A stretch of DNA of 64,000 bases from Cytophagaceae bacterium (lineage in GTDB: Bacteria > Bacteroidota > Bacteroidia > Cytophagales > Cyclobacteriaceae), in contig CP030886.1 of NCBI GenBank assembly GCA_006969745.1, positions 2,329,234 to 2,393,233 on the forward strand. Reading direction: 5' to 3'. Positions 33,532 to 40,750 of the stretch are shown piece after piece (position 1 is the first letter of the stretch; every line of letters begins with the position of its first letter). The translations under genes were made by a program, and so were the position numbers. The notes beneath the pieces are model-generated. The model did no database searches, was not told where the DNA came from, and worked only from the letters and a program-made list of their open reading frames with translations.

Positions 33532-35118
33532 TCAGAGTGCTGGAGGTGCAGTGTTTAAAGAGTTGACAACAGCATTATCGCGATCGTAAAGATCACTTCT
33601 AAAATGAACCAGACCATCGCTTACCCATGCGGTGAGATACAAAATATGAACAGGGAAAGGCTCCTTCAAAAGGATTGATTGTTCTTTGCCTTCCTTGATC
33701 GTTTGATCAATTCTGTTCTGATCCCACCCCTGCTTTTTTAAGATATACTCAGCCAGCATGGTTGGATTTTTTACACGGATACACCCGGAACTAAATGCGC
33801 GCTCGGTTTTATTAAATAACTCTTTGCTGGGCGTATCATGAATGTACACATTGTATTGATTGGGAAACATAAACTTTACAACGCCCAAAGCATTTGTTGG
33901 GCCGGGATCCTGGCGTAGCGTATAAGGAAAATTGCTTTTGGATAGTGAAGTCCAGTTTACCGTGTAGGGATCTACTTCTACTGCATTGCTTCCTTGGCCC
34001 TGAAGAATCCGAATATTTTTAGTCTTAGCATAGCCAGCATCTTTTCTCAACTCGGGGAGCATGTCATTAAAAAGTATGGTAGGAGGGACTGTCCATGTTG
34101 GATTGAAAACAAGGTATGTCATCTTACTACTAAATACAGGTGTTTTCCTGAATGGTTTCCCTACGATCACCTTTTCCTCAAAGGTCTTTTTTCGATTGTT
34201 ATAAATCTGTAATTGATAATCTGCGATGTTCACTATCACATAGTGATCTCCCATCTCTTCTGCCGCCCAGCGGTAGCGTTCCATGTTTGTAATGATTTGT
34301 TCTACTCGTTTTTCGGCTGATATATTGAGCGATGAAGTAGTTAATTTTCCTAGATTTCCATCAACCTCCAGGCCATTTCTGGCTTGGTATTTTTTTACAG
34401 CTTCTGCGAGCTGATCCGAATACGAGAAGCTTTCTGAAAAGTTTTCTTTCAAGTCAAAAGTTTTTTTCAGCCGATCAATCAACAACGGCACCCGGACACT
34501 ATCGATCATTCCTGGCTTTAATGTCTCACCAATCGGAATGTCTCCCCATCCGCCTTTGGTTGCAATAGATCGATATTCCTTTAATGCATTTTTTAAACCT
34601 TTATACCCGGTATGATTTGGGGCAAGATCCTTCAGCGTTTCTTTAATAGTGTTTTCTTTCAAGGCTAATGACAATACTGATTTTACATCTCCTTCTCTAC
34701 GAATGGCCTGCCATTCACTATCCACTGTTTCAGGATTTACCTTACCATTTAGAAAATGACTGCCATAAAGCAGAAAAGCATCTGTCAGCAAGAGGTCGAA
34801 TTCGGCCCGCTGAACTTCGTTCTTCTCTTTCCGGTGAAAATGCAGAATTGCCTCGTAATGATAGTCTCGTGGATTGAGCCCGTCTTCGTTTGCTTTTTCA
34901 ATTACCGAAATGAGTTCTTGCGCACTTTGTGTATTCCAAACCTTTGTAAACTGGTTTTCCTGATAAAACAGAGGTAATGTTGTCTTACAGTAGATAGGTT
35001 CTCCCTGAACAGTAACGGGAATCCCTGCTGATATCATTTCGACTTTATGTCTTAAAAATTCATCCTGAAAGGGAGATGCTAATGTCGCAAACAATAGTAA
35101 ATGCAAGAATAGATTCAT
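33532..35118 (-). CDS. L,D-transpeptidase (YcbB/YkuD type)
   Basis: A 528-residue periplasmic enzyme that makes 3-3 cross-links in peptidoglycan or tethers proteins to it. Layout: signal peptide, scaffold domain (about 60-230), a peptidoglycan-binding repeat (YSDQLAEAVKKYQARNGLEV), and a YkuD catalytic domain (about 295-480) with the motif HDTPSKELF ... FSSGCIRVKNP, the Cys being the nucleophile. The layout and length match the YcbB (LdtD) subgroup. The ATG at 35118 gives MNLFLHLLLFATLASPFQD. Partner of the M15 peptidase downstream. Confidence 0.9.
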   Translation of the reverse strand: MNLFLHLLLFATLASPFQDEFLRHKVEMISAGIPVTVQGEPIYCKTTLPLFYQENQFTKVWNTQSAQELISVIEKANEDGLNPRDYHYEAILHFHRKEKNEVQRAEFDLLLTDAFLLYGSHFLNGKVNPETVDSEWQAIRREGDVKSVLSLALKENTIKETLKDLAPNHTGYKGLKNALKEYRSIATKGGWGDIPIGETLKPGMIDSVRVPLLIDRLKKTFDLKENFSESFSYSDQLAEAVKKYQARNGLEVDGNLGKLTTSSLNISAEKRVEQIITNMERYRWAAEEMGDHYVIVNIADYQLQIYNNRKKTFEEKVIVGKPFRKTPVFSSKMTYLVFNPTWTVPPTILFNDMLPELRKDAGYAKTKNIRILQGQGSNAVEVDPYTVNWTSLSKSNFPYTLRQDPGPTNALGVVKFMFPNQYNVYIHDTPSKELFNKTERAFSSGCIRVKNPTMLAEYILKKQGWDQNRIDQTIKEGKEQSILLKEPFPVHILYLTAWVSDGLVHFRSDLYDRDNAVVNSLNTAPPAL

Positions 35119-35145
35119 GCCTCTAAAGGTAGAAGCATTTTTCTT

Positions 35146-35688
35146 TTAAGAAGATGACATTGCGTTCATTTTACTCACGAAATCCCAAAACACCACACCG
35201 ATACTTACCGATATATTTAGTGAATGTTTGGTGCCATACTGCGGAATCTCTAATACCGTATCTGCTGTTTCTACAACCTTATCACTCACACCATACACTT
35301 CATTTCCAAAAATAAAAGCATATTTTGCGTCGCTTTCTACTTGAAAATCTAATAGCGAGGTACTTTCATCTGCTTGTTCAACAGCTATGATTTTGTAGCC
35401 ATCTTCCTTAAGATTGTCGATACATTGTGCAATGAATTCATTATGCTCCCAAATAACCGTATCCTGTGCGCCAAGCGCAGTTTTGTTTATTTCCCGATGT
35501 GGCGGCTGAGCGGTGATGCCACACAGATAAATCTTTTCGATACAGAATGCATCAGAAGTTCGAAATGCTGAACCTACATTCATCGCACTGCGCACATCAT
35601 CAAGCACCAAAACAGCAGGGGTTTTTTTGGCAATTTTAAATTCCTCAGCTGTCAGTCGGTCGAGCTCTTCGTTCTTAATTTTTCTCAT
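35146..35688 (-). CDS. SpoU/TrmH-family RNA 2'-O-methyltransferase
   Basis: A 180-residue SPOUT-class enzyme. The three family motifs are present: VRSAMNVGSAFRTSDAF (motif 1, NxGxxxRT), FIFGNEVYGVSDKVV (motif 2, GxExxG) and LEIPQYGTKHSLNISVSIGV (motif 3, SLNVSVAxGI-like). Substrate (tRNA Gm18 or another RNA site) cannot be assigned from the sequence. Short length shows no N-terminal substrate-binding domain. Single gene, 27 bp upstream of the L,D-transpeptidase gene. Confidence 0.9.
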   Translation of the reverse strand: MRKIKNEELDRLTAEEFKIAKKTPAVLVLDDVRSAMNVGSAFRTSDAFCIEKIYLCGITAQPPHREINKTALGAQDTVIWEHNEFIAQCIDNLKEDGYKIIAVEQADESTSLLDFQVESDAKYAFIFGNEVYGVSDKVVETADTVLEIPQYGTKHSLNISVSIGVVFWDFVSKMNAMSSS

Positions 35689-35705
35689 GCTAATTCATAA
35701 ACCAT

Positions 35706-35771
35706 GTCATTCTGAACGCAGGGAAGAATCTTTTTAAATGGTAAGTGAGATCCTTAGTGCCTCAGTAAGAC
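35706..35771. repeat. REP-like inverted repeat R4
   Basis: Left end GTCATTCTGAACGCAGGGAA, right end GTGCCTCAGTAAGAC. The ends are imperfect inverses of each other and resemble those of R1-R3. It lies in the 180-bp divergent spacer between the SpoU gene and mutS. Confidence 0.65.
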
Positions 35772-35868
35772 CAATTGATAAAACGGACTTCATTTCAAAG
35801 TCAACATTAATCACTCTTAACCATTAATATTGCTTTTTGAAACCAAAAAATTAAACTGAACCAACTGC

Positions 35869-38475
35869 ATGGCAGGCACAAAGACCAAAGCAAAAGAGAC
35901 ACCACTCATGAAGCAGTACAATGCGATCAAAAGCAGGTACCCAGGCGCTTTGCTTTTGTTCAGGGTTGGGGACTTTTACGAGACTTTTGGGGAAGATGCA
36001 GTTAAGGCCAGTAAGACACTAGACATTGTACTGACCAAAAGAGCCAATGGATCACAGAAAGAAATGGAGCTGGCAGGATTTCCACATCATGCGATGGACA
36101 CCTATCTACCAAAGCTTGTTCGTGCTGGCTATCGGGTGGCGATTTGTGATCAACTGGAAGATCCTAAATCAGTGAAGGGAATTGTGAAGCGTGGAGTGAC
36201 CGAGTTGGTTACGCCCGGGCTTTCACTTAACGACAATGTACTTGATCAGCGCAAAAACAACTTTCTTGCTTCGATCTATTTTGACAAGGACAAATGTGGT
36301 GTAGCTTTTCTTGATCTATCTACAGGTGAGTTTATGGTTTCATCGGGGACGGAAGATTACATAGATAAGCTTATCCGCGGGTTTCAGCCATCAGAAATCA
36401 TCTATCCCAAACCGAGCCGTGACATCTACGGGAGCAAGTATGGTGAGCACTTTTCATCCTATCCATTAGAAGACTGGATTTTTAGTAAAGACTATGGTTA
36501 TGAAAAACTGACCACTCATTTCAATGTTCCAAACCTAAAGGGCTATGGAATTGAGGAGCTTTCAGAAGGCATACTGGCAGCCGGAGCGATACTTTATTAT
36601 CTCGATGAAACTGAGCATAAAGAGACCAATCATATAAAGTCAATTTCAAGGATTGATGAAAACAAGTACGTCTGGCTCGACAGATTCACCATCCGTAATC
36701 TCGAGCTCATTCAATCTGCACAGCCCGATGGTATTTCATTGATCGATACGATCAATCAGACGCTCACTCCAATGGGTGGCAGACTGTTGCGTAAGTGGAT
36801 GGTATTGCCATTGAAAAGCAAACCTGAAATCGATCAGCGCCTTGATATTGTAGAAGCACTTACAGAAGCAGATGAGTTACAATCTTCGTTTAGAGAGCAT
36901 CTCGAACGAATTGGTGACCTGGAACGATTGGTTGGAAAAGTCGCAACAAGCAGAGTGAATCCGCGAGAGCTACTCCAACTAAAAAAGAGCTTGACCCAAA
37001 TTCAACCTATCCGAGACCTCATCAAGGGTGAAAAGGCGTTCGATGCTTTTCATGATCTGCTCAACTCGTGCGAAAAGCTCATAGAAAAATTAAACACCGA
37101 GCTGAAAGAAGATGCCCCATTGCAACTTCATCAAGGAGGAGTTATCGAGACAGGCGTAAATGCTGAGCTTGATGAGCTTCGTGCCATTTCTACCTCGGGG
37201 AAAGATTTTCTGTCAGGAATCAGAGATCGTGAAATCGAGCGTACGGGAATAATTTCATTGAAAATAGCTTACAACAAAGTATTTGGTTACTACCTCGAAG
37301 TATCGAATGCACATAAGGATAAAGTTCCTGAAGAGTGGATTAGAAAGCAGACGTTAGTTAATGCCGAGCGATACATTACAGAGGAACTAAAACAGTACGA
37401 GGAAAAGATTCTCAATGCCGAATCACAAATTGCAGTACTTGAGCAACAACTGTATGGAGAATTGGTAGCCTTTGCACATACTTATATTGATGCCATCCAG
37501 CAAAATGCCAAAGTAATTGCGCAACTCGATTGCCTCTCTTGTTTTGCTGATCAAGCAAAATCCTATGACTATTGCAGGCCGGGTATTTCAGAGGAAAAAG
37601 TTCTGGATATTAAAGCAGGTCGTCATCCGGTGATCGAGCGAAACCTGGCTACAGGAGAGGACTTTATTGCAAATGATGTCTACCTCGACAATGAATCCCA
37701 ACAAGTAATGATCATTACAGGTCCGAATATGGCAGGTAAGTCTGCATTGCTTCGTCAGACGGCTCTAATTACCCTGATGGCTCAAATGGGATCTTTCGTT
37801 CCGGCAGGTTATGCGAAAATTGGATTGGTAGATAAGGTCTTTACCCGTGTAGGTGCTTCGGATAACCTTTCCAGAGGCGAGTCTACATTTATGGTAGAGA
37901 TGACCGAGACGGCTAGCATCCTGAATAACCTAAGCGATCGTTCGTTGGTGCTTATGGATGAAATCGGGCGAGGTACGAGCACCTATGATGGAATCTCCAT
38001 TGCATGGTCTATTGTGGAACATCTACACAATCATCCTAATGCCAAAGCCAAGACGCTTTTTGCGACTCATTATCATGAGCTCAACGAATTGGCAAAGGAT
38101 TTACCGCGTGTAAAGAACTTCAACGTATCCGTTAAAGAACTCGACAATAAGGTAATCTTTATGCGAAAGCTGGTAGAAGGAGGGACTGAACACAGCTTTG
38201 GTATTCATGTGGCCCAGATGGCTGGCATGCCCAATGCAATTGTAATTCGAGCGAATGAGATTTTAAAACATCTGGAGAAAGAAAAACTAACGGATAGTGA
38301 CCGTCAGAAACTAGAAGAACTGCCTACTCAGCAGTTCCAGATGAATTTATTTGAAGCCGATCCACGAATGGACCGGATGTTGGATATCCTTCGCAATATT
38401 GATGTGAATACAACTTCGCCCGTGGAGGCACTATTGAAACTCAATGAATTGAAGGATGTGCTTAAAGGATCTTAA
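35869..38475 (+). CDS. mutS: DNA mismatch repair protein MutS
   Basis: Recognises mismatches and small loops and recruits MutL. The 868-residue protein has all domains: mismatch-binding Phe-x-Glu in GDFYETFGEDA (about 36-46), connector, core/lever, clamp, and the ABC ATPase with Walker A GPNMAGKSALLRQ, the DNLSRGESTFMVEM signature, Walker B LVLMDEIGRGTSTYDG and the His of FATHYHEL. Length is normal. ATG start MAGTKTKAKETPLMKQYN. The gene ends 2 bp into the convergent small gene at 38472. Confidence 0.96.
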   Translation: MAGTKTKAKETPLMKQYNAIKSRYPGALLLFRVGDFYETFGEDAVKASKTLDIVLTKRANGSQKEMELAGFPHHAMDTYLPKLVRAGYRVAICDQLEDPKSVKGIVKRGVTELVTPGLSLNDNVLDQRKNNFLASIYFDKDKCGVAFLDLSTGEFMVSSGTEDYIDKLIRGFQPSEIIYPKPSRDIYGSKYGEHFSSYPLEDWIFSKDYGYEKLTTHFNVPNLKGYGIEELSEGILAAGAILYYLDETEHKETNHIKSISRIDENKYVWLDRFTIRNLELIQSAQPDGISLIDTINQTLTPMGGRLLRKWMVLPLKSKPEIDQRLDIVEALTEADELQSSFREHLERIGDLERLVGKVATSRVNPRELLQLKKSLTQIQPIRDLIKGEKAFDAFHDLLNSCEKLIEKLNTELKEDAPLQLHQGGVIETGVNAELDELRAISTSGKDFLSGIRDREIERTGIISLKIAYNKVFGYYLEVSNAHKDKVPEEWIRKQTLVNAERYITEELKQYEEKILNAESQIAVLEQQLYGELVAFAHTYIDAIQQNAKVIAQLDCLSCFADQAKSYDYCRPGISEEKVLDIKAGRHPVIERNLATGEDFIANDVYLDNESQQVMIITGPNMAGKSALLRQTALITLMAQMGSFVPAGYAKIGLVDKVFTRVGASDNLSRGESTFMVEMTETASILNNLSDRSLVLMDEIGRGTSTYDGISIAWSIVEHLHNHPNAKAKTLFATHYHELNELAKDLPRVKNFNVSVKELDNKVIFMRKLVEGGTEHSFGIHVAQMAGMPNAIVIRANEILKHLEKEKLTDSDRQKLEELPTQQFQMNLFEADPRMDRMLDILRNIDVNTTSPVEALLKLNELKDVLKGS

Positions 38476-38642
38476 GCTACGAGTGCTTTACTCTGCATGG
38501 AATCAGCTTCTATGATCAAACTGTTTACATACTGAAGTTGAGCTTCAAGTTCAGGGTTTTGGTTTCCTTCAAGAATTCTTACTAAATGTTTTCTTACTTT
38601 CACTGCACATTCTAGTGTCATTTCAATTTCTTCTCTGAACAT
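38472..38642 (-). CDS. Hypothetical 56-residue protein
   Basis: A short minus-strand frame immediately after mutS, with ATG at 38642 and TAA at 38472-38474: MFREEIEMTLECAVKVRKHL at the N-terminus, then a helical segment rich in Glu/Gln/Leu and ending SMQSKALVA. The composition (amphipathic helices, no low-complexity bias) and tail-to-tail placement with mutS (4-bp overlap) suggest a real gene. It is below the length where gene finders usually call ORFs. No family recognised. The 182-bp spacer upstream (38643-38824) holds only the hairpin at 38763. Confidence 0.6.
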   Translation of the reverse strand: MFREEIEMTLECAVKVRKHLVRILEGNQNPELEAQLQYVNSLIIEADSMQSKALVA

Positions 38643-38762
38643 TTTCTTTCTCGTTTATGTGGTTTGTATTTTCTAGTTCTATTGAACAATACAAATGTGA
38701 GAAAAAACGTAGGGCTCAATTCCTCGGTAAATCACGGATTTAAACTAGGTCAAATTACTAGT

Positions 38763-38782
38763 CATTTTTTGTTCAAAAAATG
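38763..38782. terminator. Hairpin downstream of the DUF2911 gene
   Basis: Arms CATTTTTTG and CAAAAAATG with a 2-nt loop, about 43 bp after the DUF2911 stop codon on the minus strand. It is A/T-rich and lacks a G/C stem, so it would be a weak terminator. Confidence 0.35.
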
Positions 38783-38824
38783 ATTTCGATCAAAAGCCAC
38801 AGTTGATCTAATTAATCGACACAA

Positions 38825-39949
38825 TTAGTCGAATTCTTCACCATTTTCTAGGATTCTAATTTTAGAATCAATGTATTCTATGAGGGCTGGATTTTTGCCT
38901 GGAACATTCTTCTTTGATCTTTCCAGGAATTTAATGGCTTTCGCAAAATCCCCCTGAATGGCGTACACTCTACCCATTCCGAAATTAGTGGGCCATGCAC
39001 CTTTAAATCGCTTGTAATTCTTCTTGAAAATCTCAGAAGCACTAATCTTTTCACCTCTATTGAAAAAAACACCACCCACATTATGAGCTTCAACTGCATT
39101 TACGAATGGCTCATTGATCAATTCAAGTGCTAACTCAATCGCTTTTTCTCGCTCTTTCATATTAAGCAGCACCAGGATTTTAGTATTGATATTCTTGAGA
39201 TTTCGTTCTCCCACTGAAGGGTCATTTATTGATGTATTAACCCATTTCAGTGCTTTCTCATGATAATCATTGTTAGACGCCCATGTAGCTGCTAGTGACC
39301 AATTTCTAGACTGAAAGGTCTGAAAGCTTTTAAGCTCGCTTTCAAGTGTACTTAGAATGATCTCATTATTATCTGGTACCTCTATTGTAAAAGGTAGCAT
39401 CAGCTCATCCCAACGCATTGCTATCGTTAGTTCATTCGGTCGGCGCGTGATGAAATCGTATGTCAGGTATTCTGTAAATGGAGATTCGCCAGGAGAAGAT
39501 TCAACTCTCAATACGTCTTCCTCAGGTCGATAGAAGTAGCTACCCCATGCACGGGTTTCTGTGTTGAGAATAATTGTCCATGGATCTTTTTCTTTTACGA
39601 TCATGTGAAGGCTGTACTTCCCGGCTAGAACTTTTTTCCCTTGAAATAATACATCATGAGAGAATTCGATTGTGGTATTTTCATTGGCTCCTGCCCTCCA
39701 TGGAGAAGGGTTTTCAGGTGAACTAGTCCCAAAGTTTTGATTAAACATGCCGTACTTAACGACATTCCCCCAAATATTGCCATCTCTCCCAGACACATCC
39801 GGGCTGTTGTAAACGATTTCTACATAGGCAACAGGCCCGATGTATTGTCGTGTGATGGTTTTTTGATTGTCACCATTTGGCGGTAAGCTTAGCTGCGCTT
39901 TTGCAACCATTCCTGAAAGAATTAAGGTAAGAGATATGATATTTTTCAT
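38825..39949 (-). CDS. Secreted DUF2911/TPR protein
   Basis: A 374-residue protein with a signal peptide (MKNIISLTLILSGMVAKAQ), a DUF2911 domain (about 25-180: IGPVAYVEIVYNSPDVSGRD, WRAGANENTTIEFSHDVLF, GKYSLHMIVKEKDPWTIIL) and C-terminal TPR-like repeats (about 220-374). DUF2911 is a Bacteroidota-rich beta-sandwich family of unknown activity. I use the ATG at 39949; the frame extends nine codons upstream without being signal-like. Monocistronic. Confidence 0.87.
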   Translation of the reverse strand: MKNIISLTLILSGMVAKAQLSLPPNGDNQKTITRQYIGPVAYVEIVYNSPDVSGRDGNIWGNVVKYGMFNQNFGTSSPENPSPWRAGANENTTIEFSHDVLFQGKKVLAGKYSLHMIVKEKDPWTIILNTETRAWGSYFYRPEEDVLRVESSPGESPFTEYLTYDFITRRPNELTIAMRWDELMLPFTIEVPDNNEIILSTLESELKSFQTFQSRNWSLAATWASNNDYHEKALKWVNTSINDPSVGERNLKNINTKILVLLNMKEREKAIELALELINEPFVNAVEAHNVGGVFFNRGEKISASEIFKKNYKRFKGAWPTNFGMGRVYAIQGDFAKAIKFLERSKKNVPGKNPALIEYIDSKIRILENGEEFD

Positions 39950-40054
39950 TTGTATTTTTTTGGACTTAAACACCAAAGTGGGTCCTTACCATAAAGTGAT
40001 GAAGGTTACAAAAGGTCTACCGATAAGACATAATCATTTTTGTTCCTTGAATAG

Positions 40055-40084
40055 TTGTAATTATTCGAGCTTCGTATAAATTTG
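40055..40084 (+). promoter_or_regulatory. Promoter of the tRNA-Gly gene
   Basis: TTG (-33, 40055-40057), 19-bp spacer, TAAATTTG (-7, 40077-40084), about 45 bp before the tRNA. Confidence 0.65.
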
Positions 40085-40129
40085 CAGTCCTTTTCAAAGG
40101 AAAAGCAAGCGCAGCTTGATTTTATATAA

Positions 40130-40202
40130 GCGAGAGTAGCTCAGCTGGTAGAGCACAACCTTGCCAAGGTTGGGGTCGCGGGTTCGAATCCCGTCTCCCG
40201 CT
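40130..40202 (+). tRNA. tRNA-Gly (GCC)
   Basis: A 73-nt cloverleaf without encoded CCA. Acceptor GCGAGAG pairs with CTCCCGC except for an A4-C69 mismatch. D arm TAGCTCAGCTGGTAGAGCA, anticodon arm CAACC-TTGCCAA-GGTTG (anticodon GCC), T arm GCGGG-TTCGAAT-CCCGT with one G-T pair, discriminator T. Confidence 0.93.
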
Positions 40203-40214
40203 CAAACACAAAAG

Positions 40215-40242
40215 TGCCGCACTAGATGCGGCATCTTTGTTT
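40215..40242 (+). terminator. Hairpin after tRNA-Gly
   Basis: Arms TGCCGCA (40215-40221) and TGCGGCA (40227-40233) with a 5-nt loop, followed by a T-rich stretch. Confidence 0.6.
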
Positions 40243-40255
40243 TGAAGAACTACTT

Positions 40256-40312
40256 GCCTCGGTGGTGGAACCTGCCTGCCGCAGGCAGGTTGGTAGACAC
40301 GCAGGACTTAAA
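40256..40312 (+). pseudogene. Broken 5' half of a tRNA-Leu (UAA) gene
   Basis: GCCTCGGTGGTGGAA (40256-40270) and a following 23-nt segment (40290-40312) are identical to the 5' half of the intact tRNA-Leu at 40558. They are split by a 19-nt palindrome (40271-40289). Identity stops one base after the anticodon, where the GIY-YIG region begins. It lacks the 3' half and cannot fold into a tRNA. Confidence 0.85.
40271..40289. repeat. 19-bp palindrome inserted in the tRNA-Leu fragment
   Basis: CCTGCCTGCCGCAGGCAGG: arms CCTGCCTG/CAGGCAGG around CCG, GC-rich unlike its surroundings, inserted in the D-loop region of the broken tRNA copy. Confidence 0.75.
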
Positions 40313-40320
40313 CAAAAAGT

Positions 40321-40554
40321 ATGTTTTTTGTTTACGCGATAAAAAGCACAAGTAGGAATTACATTTATGTAGGTCTTACAAATAATCTCGAAAGGAGGTT
40401 ATCGGAACATAATGAAGGTAAAAACAAGACTACCAAGCCGTATAGGCCATTTGTTTTAATTCATTCAGAAATGTTCGAAACAAGATTGGAAGCCAGGAAT
40501 CGAGAAAAGTATCTGAAGTCTGGCATCGGAAAAGATTTCTTAAGAAGTCTATAA
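40321..40554 (+). CDS. GIY-YIG nuclease-domain protein
   Basis: A 77-residue minimal GIY-YIG domain: FVYAIKSTSRNYIYVGLTN has the paired Tyr motif (VYA ... IYVG), followed by LERRLSEHN with the conserved Arg and His, and a Glu in LEARNREKYLKSG at the metal site. It belongs to the UPF0213-like single-domain group common in Bacteroidota. These may be nicking or repair nucleases; a homing-like role is inferred from location. It starts 9 bp after the broken tRNA-Leu half and ends 3 bp before the intact tRNA-Leu, so it is embedded between two copies of one tRNA 5' half. Confidence 0.88.
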   Translation: MFFVYAIKSTSRNYIYVGLTNNLERRLSEHNEGKNKTTKPYRPFVLIHSEMFETRLEARNREKYLKSGIGKDFLRSL

Positions 40555-40557
40555 AAT

Positions 40558-40642
40558 GCCTCGGTGGTGGAATTGGTAGACACGCAGGACTTAAAATCCT
40601 GTGACCATTGCGGTCGTATGGGTTCAAGTCCCATCCGAGGTA
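40558..40642 (+). tRNA. tRNA-Leu (UAA)
   Basis: An 85-nt class II tRNA. Acceptor GCCTCGG pairs with CCGAGGT (one G-T end pair), anticodon arm CAGGA-CTTAAAA-TCCTG (anticodon TAA), long variable arm (TGACCATTGCGGTCG), T arm ATGGG-TTCAAGT-CCCAT, discriminator A. No encoded CCA. The first 38 nt are duplicated upstream at 40256-40312. Confidence 0.94.
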
Positions 40643-40644
40643 CT

Positions 40645-40682
40645 AAAGCCTTGATAGCGAAAGTTGTCAGGGCTTTTTTTAT
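40645..40682 (+). terminator. Terminator of tRNA-Leu
   Basis: Stem AAGCCTTGA with TCAGGGCTT (one G-T pair) followed by a run of T. Confidence 0.7.
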
Positions 40683-40750
40683 TATCCGAGTACCGACAGA
40701 TTTTTTGAAGATCGATAGTTTCTAAAGTCGAATTGTGGAAATTTGGGGAA

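Noticed and set aside
40161..40355. A 64-codon frame running through tRNA-Gly and the tRNA-Leu fragment
   Set aside because: It reads tRNA sequence as protein; the real coding sequence is the GIY-YIG gene that starts at 40321 in another frame.
40256..40642. Group I intron in tRNA-Leu(UAA)
   Set aside because: The downstream tRNA is complete by itself and the upstream half has a 19-nt insertion, so splicing would not give a working tRNA; no intron core was recognised.
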